From Paenibacillus sp. P25 (GTDB taxonomy: Bacteria > Bacillota > Bacilli > Paenibacillales > NBRC-103111), in assembly GCA_024704175.1 (NCBI GenBank), contig CP085629.1, positions 6,551,001-6,615,000 of the forward strand: a stretch of 64,000 nucleotides of DNA, given 5' to 3'. The position numbers and the translations under genes were made by a program. Of the stretch, positions 47,398 through 55,706 are shown in pieces (the first letter of the stretch is position 1; each line of letters opens with the position of its first letter). The notes below the pieces were generated by a model that was not told where the DNA came from, did not search any database, and was given only the letters and a program-made list of their open reading frames with translations.

Positions 47398-47434
47398 AAA
47401 AAAAGCCCGGACCGCATAAATCCGGCCGGGCTTT
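47398..47434 (-). terminator. intrinsic terminator
   Basis: In minus-strand reading AAAGCCCGG pairs with CCGGGCTTT and is followed by a T run. It lies about 50 bases past the stop of the gene at 47487-47947. Confidence 0.8.
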
Positions 47435-47486
47435 GGAAGCCGCTCCCCGGGCGTAACCCGGACAGCGGAAGGGGACACAATAAACG

Positions 47487-47947
47487 TTACTGGATCGGGT
47501 CGGGAACCAGACCCTTCTCCATGAGCTGGGAGTTGGTCGGATAGCCGACCATTGACCGGCCGAGCCTTTTGACCTCCGCCTCGTTGTTGGCCATCTTGCC
47601 ATTAAAGGCTTCGTGGATCGGCATCGATTTCACCTTCGATTGTTCGTTCAGCAAATACTGCTGGAGCTCGTACATGACCTCCCGGGCCGCATCCTTTGCG
47701 GAAGAGGGGACCTCCTCCTCAAAGAGAAACCCGGCCTCAGCCAGCGCAACCAGCGTCTGGCCGTTCTCCTGCGTATGTGTATGAATGCGAAAGGGATAAT
47801 CCTTCAGGGTAACCGGGTCGCGGAACGTCAGCTCGTACTGAGTGCCTTCCCGGGACGGCGACTTCTCGCTGAACCCCAGTGCGGTGAGTGTGCTGTGAAC
47901 ATGAGTGAACGGCTTTGTGATCGACGGCGCGTTTTTTTACGGGACAT
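47487..47947 (-). CDS. conserved hypothetical (frame break at start)
   Basis: ATG 47947 after GAAGGAGTGTTGAAGG. As written, a run of seven A's after MSRKK shifts the frame; with one more A it reads SITKPFTHVHSTLTALGFSE and continues to VPDPIQ at 47487, about 154 residues. Visible parts: YELTFRDPVTLKDYPFRIHT, and helical EAFNGKMANNEAEVKRLG. No catalytic motif or known family; soluble. Confidence 0.6.
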
Positions 47948-48131
47948 CCTTCAACACTCCTTCGATTTCGAATGCACGGGACCTGAGACCGCCGCCTATG
48001 ACACTCGCATAAGCCATCCCCGTTTCAGCCGAGGGCGCCTCGCATCACCGTACCCTTCATTAACCGGAACGGACAAGCTTGAAACACCCGCCCGCAAAAA
48101 TAAGTCGAAAGCTCTATAAAAACCTCTGATT

Positions 48132-48614
48132 TCAGCCGGAAATGTCCTTATTTAACAGAATTTCATCCCGAATGGGAATGCCGTTATCGGCAACAAGAGG
48201 AATTTCGGGCTTGATTTTTCTGGCTTTCTCCACCGCACCGGGGAGGATTTCAACAAGCCGGTAGCCCCGTTTCTGATAAAATCCGAGGGCCCGCAGATTG
48301 TCGTTTGTCGTAACTAATCGGATCCGTTCGCGACCATGCTCCTTGGCTTCCTTTTCCACTCTCTGGATTAAAGCCGTCCCTATTCCTTGGTTTTCCTCCA
48401 GGCTGTCGAGAGAAATGATTTCGCAATCCCGCCCGGCAAGCACATATGTACAAAGCCCGATGATGGCTCCTTCCTCGCCAAGTACAACGAAGCCGTCCAA
48501 TTCGTCGCATTGAAATACGCCGCTGGAAATGGCCATTTGCGGGCTTCCCCAGTGCACGGCAAAAAATTCGGTTAACGCGCTTTTTTCCACCTCTTTAGTT
48601 GTTATGATTTTCAC
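48132..48614 (-). CDS. GNAT family N-acetyltransferase
   Basis: GTG 48614 after GGAGGAGACGGA. 160 residues: MKIITTKEVEKSALTEFFAV, then GFVVLGEEGAIIGLCTYVLA, motif A SLEENQGIGTALIQRVEKEA and motif B LRALGFYQKRGYRLVEILPG. Family length is normal. The substrate is unknown. The upstream gap 48615-48912 is AT-rich and shows no gene. Confidence 0.8.
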   Translation of the reverse strand: MKIITTKEVEKSALTEFFAVHWGSPQMAISSGVFQCDELDGFVVLGEEGAIIGLCTYVLAGRDCEIISLDSLEENQGIGTALIQRVEKEAKEHGRERIRLVTTNDNLRALGFYQKRGYRLVEILPGAVEKARKIKPEIPLVADNGIPIRDEILLNKDISG

Positions 48615-48912
48615 TTCACTCCGTCTCCTCCATTTCCGGTTCCAAACGCAAACAAGAACCTTTCCGCCAAGATGTTGCTTTATAATAAAGTGGCTTAAAT
48701 CCCAATAAAGTCGGTTGTTTTCATAATACAATGGTTTATCTATTATGTCGTGGGTCGCTGAACTTCCTTGGGCAGGATAGTTTAGGATCAAATGCGGGGA
48801 ACCGTATCAAAATGAGGCGAAATTTTTGGCATTAATCGCGTACGGGGCGAGGAAAGTTGCCCCCTCCTGCTTGATTTATTCTATACTTTTCAAAGATTCA
48901 ATTATACTGAAT

Positions 48913-49185
48913 ATGGAATTGGGTACCAATACAGTCAACGAAGTGACAAGCCGAATTGAAGAAATATCCGCTTCGGCACAACAAATAGCGGTGGGAACAG
49001 GAGAAGTCGTGAAATCATCCAGTTTGGTCTCAGAAGTATCAGCCATTTCCTCCCAGGAAACCCAAACTGTATCTGGCGCAACGGAAGAATAACTGGCAAC
49101 AATGGAGGAGATAACGGCTTCTGCCAACTCACTTTCCCGCATGGCAGGGGAATTTCAATCTTATGTAGGCAATTTTAGTATATAG
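48913..49185 (+). pseudogene. C-terminal remnant of a methyl-accepting chemotaxis protein
   Basis: Reads MELGTNTVNEVTSRIEEISA, SAQQIAVGTGEVVKSSS and SGATEE, then a TAA at 49090-49092, then LATMEEITASANSLSRMAGE and FQSYVGNFSI in the same frame. The stop sits where receptors usually have Gln (CAA to TAA). The sensor, membrane and hairpin-tip parts are missing, so this is a truncated and nonsense-mutated relic. Confidence 0.7.
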
Positions 49186-49241
49186 CTGTTCAGCCGACTA
49201 TCGATCAGATAGGTTTTTCAGCAACTTTTTCATTAATGATA

Positions 49242-49283
49242 GATGATGTTCGGAAAATTACTACGAATTTCCCGAACATCATG
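49242..49283. terminator. hairpin between receptor remnant and GH43 gene
   Basis: GATGTTCGGAAAATT pairs with AATTTCCCGAACATC (one mismatch), loop about 6 bases. It sits downstream of the GH43 stop, so probably the terminator of the xylan operon, although the T run is weak. Confidence 0.5.
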
Positions 49284-49323
49284 AACGATTCTGCCTTATC
49301 TGCTCTATAAAGCACGTAAGAGT

Positions 49324-51222
49324 TTACTGGAATACTAAATAATCCACGTAGGCATCCCAAGTCCCAACATCGGTGGTTAGGATTAGTTTAACTTCTTGAC
49401 TTCCGGTTGCATGGGTGATATTGGACAAGGTCTGGACCGTCGGCGTAGTTCCGGTAAAGTAGAAAGAACCGACTGTCGTTCCGCCTATTTGTAAATCTAC
49501 TCTGGCGGTGCCGCCATTGCTCGATGCACCTTGGAGTGAAAAGCTGTGGGTGGAGCTGGTGAAATTCTGAGTGAATGAAGCAGCATCATTATTGGCGTAT
49601 AAAGCAACGCCGTTGAAGGGAGAGCTGATCTTTCCGGCGTAAGGACCGCTGAGAGTCATATTCTCGGTTTCAACTCTGGTTCCAGACGTATTGGGTGTAA
49701 ACTGCCAGTAGTCAATATTAAATAAGTAGCCTGACCCAGTTCCGGTAAACACAAAGAAAACGTTGTGGACACCGGTTGCACCGCTGACAGTAGTTGATAG
49801 TTCCCGCCAGTTCTGCCATCCTCCTGTAGAAGGTACAGGAAGTGTTCCGACAAGTGTACCGGTTACACTGTCAAGACGTATTTCAATATTGCCTCCTGAA
49901 GTTGCTGATGCTACATTTGCTTTAAACGTCTTGGCTCCGCCGGTACCGAAATCGGCGTTTCCTACTGCTACCCAGTCTCCATTATTGATATATCCTACAT
50001 CAAGATTATTTACCGGTCCGCCTGCTGCTTGAGTTGCCTCCGTTGCAATACCTGCATTCCACCCGATCGTTTCAGCCTCGTTCCTAATGTACGGATCAAG
50101 ATTTGCGATCTGAGGTATGCCGGCCATATCTCCCTGAACCTCTTGTATGGTTCCATCAGAATTATAGACCAGCTTATTGATATGCGGAGAACGGTATCCC
50201 TTTCCGTCTCCCAATTCAGCCTTACTGACGGTTTGGGCATGGTACACGACATACCATTGGTTGTTAAAGTTAAACACGGCATGGTGGTTGTTTCCGCCAA
50301 CCCCGAAAAATGTATATGGATTTTTCAGGAAATGCCCTGTATATGTGAAGGGTCCCATAGGACTGCTGCTCACCATGTAGCCGATCTCGCCTGCCGGATA
50401 AGCTGACGGGTGTGTACCGGAGAAATTGATGCAATAAGAGTAATAATATTTGCCGTTATACTTATGAATTCCGGAATCTTCAAACATGTAAGGAGCATCA
50501 ATTGTTACTGCGCTTCCATCAATACTAATCATATCAGCGCCCAATTTCAAAACTCTGGCTGTTTTCGGATTTGCAATTGATGCCGGATCCGAGGTATTGG
50601 GAATTCCTCCACCACAATACAGATATCCTGTGCCGTCGTCATCCACCAAAACTGCCGGGTCAAAAAGCCATGTAACTCCGGACATTCCGGACGTACTGCT
50701 TGTAACAAGAGCTTTTCCAAGCGGATCTGTCCATGGTCCTATAGGAGTGTCTGCAGTCAGCACACCAATACCTGATGCGCCATTTGCGAAATAAAGGAAG
50801 AACTTATCTTGGCCATTTATCGTTTTACGTGCAACGGTCGGCGCCCATGCGAGTGATGCCCATTTTGCAATACCACTGCCATTATTGGCATTATTATAAC
50901 CTGCAACCGGAATGGAACCGTGATCCGTCCAGTTCACCATATCCGCGGAAGATATGACGTTTATCTTAGTCAGCTCACTAAAATCATTATCTTTAATCGT
51001 TCCGTCACTATTATATTCATACGCATCGCTCGACATATAGACGTAGACTCTTCCGTTATAGACCAACGCAAATGGATCCGCTCCCAATTTATGGTCCATA
51101 AGGGGATTTGAATTCCCTGGAAGTTTTGCAATTGCACTGTTAGCGGCAAATGCCGATGTCAATGGCAAACTGCTCAGCAGTAATGTAAAAAATAACAAAT
51201 ACCCAATCATTTTCTTGCGCAT
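49324..51222 (-). CDS. xynD: GH43 arabinoxylan arabinofuranohydrolase, XynD-like
   Basis: Complete, 632 residues. Signal peptide MRKKMIGYLLFFTLLLSSLP (cut near AFAA). The GH43 propeller has its three acidic residues: GADPFALVYNGRVYVY (base), TWLFDPAVLVDDDGTGYLY (pKa modulator) and APYMFEDSGIHKYNGKYYYS (acid). A CBM6 follows (NEAETIGWNAGIATEATQ; NIEIRLDSVTGTLVGTL), then a CBM36-like module (ETENMTLSGPYAGKISSPFN). It removes arabinose side chains from xylan outside the cell. Second gene after the GH10 xylanase, about 118 bases on; no separate terminator between them was seen. Confidence 0.9.
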   Translation of the reverse strand: MRKKMIGYLLFFTLLLSSLPLTSAFAANSAIAKLPGNSNPLMDHKLGADPFALVYNGRVYVYMSSDAYEYNSDGTIKDNDFSELTKINVISSADMVNWTDHGSIPVAGYNNANNGSGIAKWASLAWAPTVARKTINGQDKFFLYFANGASGIGVLTADTPIGPWTDPLGKALVTSSTSGMSGVTWLFDPAVLVDDDGTGYLYCGGGIPNTSDPASIANPKTARVLKLGADMISIDGSAVTIDAPYMFEDSGIHKYNGKYYYSYCINFSGTHPSAYPAGEIGYMVSSSPMGPFTYTGHFLKNPYTFFGVGGNNHHAVFNFNNQWYVVYHAQTVSKAELGDGKGYRSPHINKLVYNSDGTIQEVQGDMAGIPQIANLDPYIRNEAETIGWNAGIATEATQAAGGPVNNLDVGYINNGDWVAVGNADFGTGGAKTFKANVASATSGGNIEIRLDSVTGTLVGTLPVPSTGGWQNWRELSTTVSGATGVHNVFFVFTGTGSGYLFNIDYWQFTPNTSGTRVETENMTLSGPYAGKISSPFNGVALYANNDAASFTQNFTSSTHSFSLQGASSNGGTARVDLQIGGTTVGSFYFTGTTPTVQTLSNITHATGSQEVKLILTTDVGTWDAYVDYLVFQ

Positions 51223-51339
51223 TCATGTACCACCTCCAAAATGAGATGTTTGTATTTTTGACCAATGTCGAGGATTGTTTTATGAACCCCGCCATGTAGC
51301 AGTATTAATTAACCAAGCGTTGTTCCTATATCAGATCAA

Positions 51340-53137
51340 TCACTGTACAGAAACATCATCGATATACAAATTAGTTCCGCCGTTCGGTCCTTCGAAATAA
51401 ATGCTCAATTCGGTTAATGTTCCGGTAACATTTAATGTATAATTACCGGACAGCTGTACCCAGGAACTATTGCCTGCCGGTTCCAGTTGCAACATTGGTA
51501 TAAGACGTTCCGTCGCCGTCCACTTTTTTGATCGTCATTATAATCGTACTACTCGCGGCATTATCTAATCTTACCCATCCGGAACAGGTATAGGTTTTAC
51601 CGCTTTGCACTTTTGAAGTTATATTCTGGATCGGCCCGTTCCAGGTGGCAGTCCTACCGGTAGACAACAGGCTATAAGCACCGCTATGCTTCTGGGTAGT
51701 TGAGACTGCAATGGAGCCTGCCCCATTAACAGCCCACCCAGCGGTATTTCCTGTTTCCAGTCCGGGATTAGTAATCAGATTGCTGCTGATAAATTGGAAC
51801 CAGTTCAAGTTGAATAAGTATCCGCTTCCTCCGGTAAATTTCAGATATACGTTGTGTATTCCGCTAGCCCCGCTAATAGAGCAGGTTTTGGTAGTCCAAG
51901 TCTGCCAACCGCCAGTCCCGGCAACTGCACAAGTCCCTACTAGGGTCCCTGCAATACTGTCAAGTCTCACCTCAATGTTACCTCCGTTGGTAGCGCTGGC
52001 TACTCTAGCCTGGAAGCTCGCCGCACCGTCGCCGAAATCGATATTGTTGTAAACAACATAATCCCCATTTTCGATATACGCGACATCCTGCCCGCCTTCA
52101 CTGGAGCTTTCAGTTTGGATTCCCGATTGGGCGCTGTAACTCTCTGCTTCGATCTTTGTAAAGGCCGATCTCGTCGTTGAAGCACTGGCTAAATATTGTT
52201 TTAACCAAGTAAGTGCAGGACGCTCAACACCTGATGAACTAATCAAATGGGTGTTGCTTGCCCATGTCTGACCCTCTATATACCCCCACAACGTGATCCC
52301 TTTAACGTATTGGCTTTCATAAAGCACAGGAAATTTTTCTTGATATCTGTTGAGCTGGGTAGTGTCATCACCTGTCATATCTAGTTCCGATACATATATC
52401 GGAAGCCCTGTTGCTCCCAATATGCCAAGCACTTGATTCATGGTAGTTACAGAAACCGTATCCATATTAAAGTAATGGCACTGTATTCCTATTCCGTCTA
52501 TTAAACCTTTACTTTTCAGAATGTTAATAATCTGGACATAATTGTTTGCTGCATTCGGATCGCTTATTATACCGTAGTCGTTTATTAGCAGCTTGGAGTT
52601 CGGGAAAGCCTGTCTTGCCTGCTCAAAGGACCAAACAACCCAATCCCAACCTGTTGAACCGCTTCCGCCTATTGCATCTCTATAGGATGCCGGTGCATGT
52701 AACGGCTCATTGACAACATCAACGAACTCAGCATTAGGATATCTTTGGCCAGCAGACTGTATCCACTCTGTCACTTCTGCTTTCTGGTCAGCTGCAGAAA
52801 GGCTGTCGATCCAGGTTGGTTCCTGGCTCCCCCATACAAGCGTATGAAACTTGAACGGTATCCCATTTGTTCTGCTGTAATTGTAAATTAAGTCTGCATT
52901 ACTCCAATTCATGCTGTTGCGGCTTCCCTCAACGCTGCCCCACTTAGTCGCATTCTCTGGTGTTACTTGGTTCCAGTAAGTTGCAAAGTTGGATGGGACA
53001 CTACCGGCAATAATATTTCCTACAAACTTACTTCCTTGTGCCATTGCAGCTTCTGAAGGCCGAGTTGGCGGCGCCATGCTCAAAAGCATGGTTGAGCATA
53101 GTACAACTATGAATTTTTTGATTATTGATACATACAT
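51340..53137 (-). CDS. GH10 endo-1,4-beta-xylanase with CBM6 and CBM4/9 (frame break)
   Basis: ATG 53137 after TAGGAGGGAAAATTGT; signal MYVSIIKKFIVVLCSTMLLS. GH10 core: VTPENATKWGSVEG, FHTLVWGSQEPTW, FVDVVNEPLHAPASYRD (acid/base Glu) and IYVSELDMTGDDT (nucleophile Glu). Then a CBM6 (YIENGDYVVYNNIDF; NIEVRLDSIAGTLVGTC) and a CBM4/9 module that crosses a frame break near 51467 and ends with SIYFEGPNGGTNLYIDDVSV at 51340. About 598 residues. Its CBM6 closely resembles that of the next gene. The leader carries a c-di-GMP-I-like riboswitch. Confidence 0.9.
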
Positions 53138-53261
53138 ACAATTTTCCCTCCTATTTTGTTTGGCTCCATCAGCAAACAGGCATGCGTCGAAAAAACTGGG
53201 ACAAACGTTGGTTTGCTCATGACCCAAGCTTCAGTAAGAAAGTACCTCCCCTTTCCATGCG

Positions 53262-53314
53262 AAAAAATGAAAACGGTGCAAAACTTCCTGTTTCGATAGG
53301 AGGTTCGCACCGTT
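53262..53314 (-). terminator. riboswitch expression-platform terminator
   Basis: In minus-strand reading AACGGTGC (53314-53307) pairs with GCACCGTT (53279-53272), with an extended arm AACCTCCTATCG/CAGGAAGTT, followed by TTCATTTTTT. It lies between the aptamer and the xylanase start, about 125 bases before the start codon. Confidence 0.8.
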
Positions 53315-53321
53315 ATCCTAT

Positions 53322-53404
53322 CCTTCGGCGACTGGCTGGCATGCGGCTATTGCCGCTTAAGCCCCTGTAGCTTTGCGTCGCTGGCTTTCGCCAGTTTTGC
53401 TATT
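53322..53404 (-). ncRNA. cyclic di-GMP-I (GEMM) riboswitch
   Basis: In minus-strand reading the order is GCAAAAC, the hairpin CTGGCGAAAGCCAG with a GAAA tetraloop, GACGCAAAGCTACAGGGGC, TTAAG, the hairpin GCGGCAATAGCCGC, then ATGCCAGCCAGTCGCC. The GAAA tetraloop, the GACGCAAAGC strand, the GGGGCTTAAG junction and the distal GC-rich hairpin are class I c-di-GMP aptamer hallmarks. Terminator and GH10 gene follow. Whether ligand turns expression on or off cannot be fixed by eye. Confidence 0.82.
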
Positions 53405-53447
53405 ATCGGGATTTGGTATTTTTTGTCGAAGATTATCAACACGAATA

Positions 53448-53476
53448 ATTATAAATATTGGATTTAGATGAAGTAA
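53448..53476 (-). promoter_or_regulatory. candidate promoter of riboswitch-xylanase transcript
   Basis: In minus-strand reading TTACTT (53476-53471) and a perfect TATAAT (53453-53448) are 17 bases apart. The start would be about 35 bases before the aptamer core. Confidence 0.5.
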
Positions 53477-53865
53477 ATCGGTCTGATCGCTCATTTTCGT
53501 TGCTGCTGAAAATCGTATTTATATCGTAAACAAGGAAAAAATGGGTCCTTAGGTCCGCCCAAAATCCCGAACATACGAGAAACACCACTTTCTTTACGGT
53601 TTATTCACCTTTTATAATTCTACTTCGATGGGGCTGAAAATATTCCCTACCATGTGTATGATAAGGTGGTGCAAATAATACAAGAAGTGAAATTAGGCAA
53701 CGTCGCGGCGCAAATTTTCGCCTTAGAGATGATATGCTGAACCTTATCACAAATGACACAAAATTAGATAAAGCAAGCAACGTAAGAAAGTTCCAAATTT
53801 TGATAAATAATTACCCGAAATTATGGTATTATCTACATAAATACTTCATTTAGGGGCGATATCTT
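53477..53865. other. AT-rich gap with a short open stretch
   Basis: No complete gene. At 53628-53739 a plus-strand stretch reads FDGAENIPYHVYDKVVQIIQ, EVKLGNVAAQIFALEMIC and then stops; it has no start and may be the C-terminus of a lost gene. Confidence 0.35.
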
Positions 53866-54342
53866 TTGAAACTCAGTAGAGAGGTAAGAAGATTAGAAAA
53901 TACATGGGATAGGGGAGATTTCCCTAAACATCTTGAGTGGCTTGAGATAAAAGGAATTCGCGGCTGAAATGCTGAAAGAATTGACTTTAAGTTTCCAATT
54001 GTGGCTATTGTTGGTGAGAATGGAGTTGGAAAGAGCACTATTTTACAAAGTGCGGCCTCGATTTATAAGGACCCTAGAAGAACTGTGAATCAACAACTTT
54101 ATCCATCTGATTTTTTCCCCGATACTGCATGGGAGGAAAACACAGATATTGATATAAAAGCTTCAATTAAGGAAGGCCCGAATAGTCAGGTTGTTTCTGT
54201 AAGGAAACCAGGAACCAGATGGAGGGGTATTGATACAAGGAGAGAACGTAAAGTAGAATACCTTGATCTTAGAAGAATTCAACCAATATATGCAAGAATG
54301 GGATATTCTAGGCTTGCAAAGAGATCCGTTAGGGAAGCATCC
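53866..54342 (+). pseudogene. truncated AAA/OLD-like ATPase remnant
   Basis: TTG 53866 opens KLSREVRRLENTWDRGDFPK then HLEWLEIKGIRG; a TGA at 53965-53967 stands where Trp is expected. The frame then continues NAERIDFKFPIVAIVGENGV GKST (Walker A GENGVGKST). It ends near 54342, where the sequence changes to unrelated GC-rich DNA, losing the signature, Walker B and C-terminal parts. Such ATPases often belong to phage-defence or restriction loci (OLD/PtuA-like); that is inference. Confidence 0.65.
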
Positions 54343-54588
54343 TCACTGCCATTCACCGATGGGTTTGGGATAGGCCACTCGTCCCCGAAACGGCGCCGCA
54401 GGGACGCTTTTGCGGGCTTTTTTGAGTTCAAATAACGTGGTGTACTTGGCGGGGAACTTTTGCTTGCCGAGAAGCAAAGCCCCCTCCGCAATTTGTGCGG
54501 AAGGGGCGATCTCAAGCACCAAGCATGACTTCTCGGCTGGATGGGGAGTCCGGGGGAGTAATCCCCGTCTCACCGCCGTCTCACCCTA
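54343..54588. other. unassigned GC-rich segment with hairpins
   Basis: Begins abruptly after the ATPase remnant. Contains a hairpin GCCCCCTCCGCAATTTGTGC with GGAAGGGGC (about 54478-54507) and a G/C-run structure near 54547-54575 (GGGGAGTCCGGGGGAGTAAT, CCCCG). Open frames exist on both strands but none has a good start and ribosome site. Possibly the trace of an inserted element. Confidence 0.35.
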
Positions 54589-55065
54589 CTATTTTTTAAC
54601 CACAGGAACCCAAAATTCGCCGTAGAAAGTGCCGTCGCCGGTTTCTTTGCGATAAGTCGCATTGGGACCGCCGATGTAAGCATAGTCCGTAATTTGAGCC
54701 AAGACTTCGCCAAAGGCTCGGTAAGTCAACTGATCAAACAAAGTTTCCTTGTCCCCGTTTCCTGCGACCACGATGTACTCGCTCTCTGGAAACTCGATGA
54801 TGCGTGTGGCGTCAGCTACCGATTTGCCAGCTTCTACCGCAAAATAATTCCACGGTTTTCCTTGATAAACCTCGTTGACGGACCATTCGCGATCATCCTT
54901 TGCGGCGGCCTTGAGCTTATCAAAACGCCCGTCAGCCTTGAGTCCTCCCCAAAACGCCGCTTTTTCCTTTTGCAAAGCGGGAACGTCTTGGAAATTGGAT
55001 TGAATGGAAAAACCATAACCGGTCAAAGTAAATGATTTTTTGTGTTCAACGGTGTAAACTGCCAT
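54589..55065 (-). CDS. GyrI-like/effector-binding domain protein
   Basis: 158 residues, complete, after AAAGGAGCGCTCCC. Integron-cassette/GyrI-like fold: HKKSFTLTGYGFSIQSNFQD, ATRIIEFPESEYIVVAGNGD, YAYIGGPNATYRKETGDGT, FYGEFWVPVVKK. These domains bind small hydrophobic ligands or toxins; stand-alone forms can act as binding or hydrolytic proteins. It is a diverged paralogue of the next gene, 12 bases away, so the two form an operon. Confidence 0.8.
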   Translation of the reverse strand: MAVYTVEHKKSFTLTGYGFSIQSNFQDVPALQKEKAAFWGGLKADGRFDKLKAAAKDDREWSVNEVYQGKPWNYFAVEAGKSVADATRIIEFPESEYIVVAGNGDKETLFDQLTYRAFGEVLAQITDYAYIGGPNATYRKETGDGTFYGEFWVPVVKK

Positions 55066-55077
55066 GGGAGCGCTCCT

Positions 55078-55557
55078 TTAGCCTTCTACTTTTTTTGCAC
55101 GAAGCCACATTTCGCCGTAAAATGTACCGTCTTCTGCCGCTTTGACGAATGTGGAGTTACCCGGACCAACGTATTTGTAGTCTGTGATTTCTTGTAGTAG
55201 ACCACCGAATACTTTGCCTGTGATTTCGTCGGCAAGGCGGTCTTTGTCAGCGCCTGTGCCCGGCACCACGAGGTAGTCACCAGCGAGGAAGTCGAGAACG
55301 ACCGCGCCTTCCACGTCGTACGCGCCCATCACGCCAAAGCCGCGCCAAGCCTTGCCGCCCAGGACGTAGTTGATTTGATATTCTTGCCCGTCAGCCAGCG
55401 CGAGAAGTTCAGCAAGCTTGCCGTTTTCGGTGATTTCAGCTTTTTTTGCTGCCGTTTTGGCCGCATTGCCTGCCCAGTCGTTGTAGTCTTCAAGTGAAAC
55501 ACCGAAAGCCGTCATTTTGTAGTTTTCTGAGATTGTTTTGATGGAGAAGTTAGACAT
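55078..55557 (-). CDS. GyrI-like/effector-binding domain protein, paralogue
   Basis: 159 residues, complete, after AAAGGAGACAACAAA. Same plan as its neighbour: SENYKMTAFGVSLEDYNDWA, GAVVLDFLAGDYLVVPGTGA, YKYVGPGNSTFVKAAEDGTF then YGEMWLRAKK. First gene of the pair, divergent from the WYL regulator, with which it probably forms a regulated ligand-response module. Confidence 0.8.
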   Translation of the reverse strand: MSNFSIKTISENYKMTAFGVSLEDYNDWAGNAAKTAAKKAEITENGKLAELLALADGQEYQINYVLGGKAWRGFGVMGAYDVEGAVVLDFLAGDYLVVPGTGADKDRLADEITGKVFGGLLQEITDYKYVGPGNSTFVKAAEDGTFYGEMWLRAKKVEG

Positions 55558-55611
55558 TTTGTTGTCTCCTTTGTGGATTTATTTTTACAAGATTGATTCT
55601 ATTCTTTAAAT

Positions 55612-55628
55612 GTATCAAAAAACGATAC
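55612..55628. promoter_or_regulatory. candidate operator, WYL regulator site
   Basis: A perfect inverted repeat GTATC-N7-GATAC in the 149-base gap between the WYL gene and the GyrI-like pair. Likely the control site for the pair; inference from position. Confidence 0.5.
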
Positions 55629-55706
55629 CTTTTATTGAAAATCAAAATAAAGTTAAGCAAAGAATCAAAATCGCTACTGTTGCTACATTTCTGATAAAAT
55701 AAAATC

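Noticed and set aside
54540..54595. Possible tRNA fragment or attachment site
   Set aside because: The G/C-run hairpin does not give a cloverleaf or a T-arm sequence, and no integrase is near.
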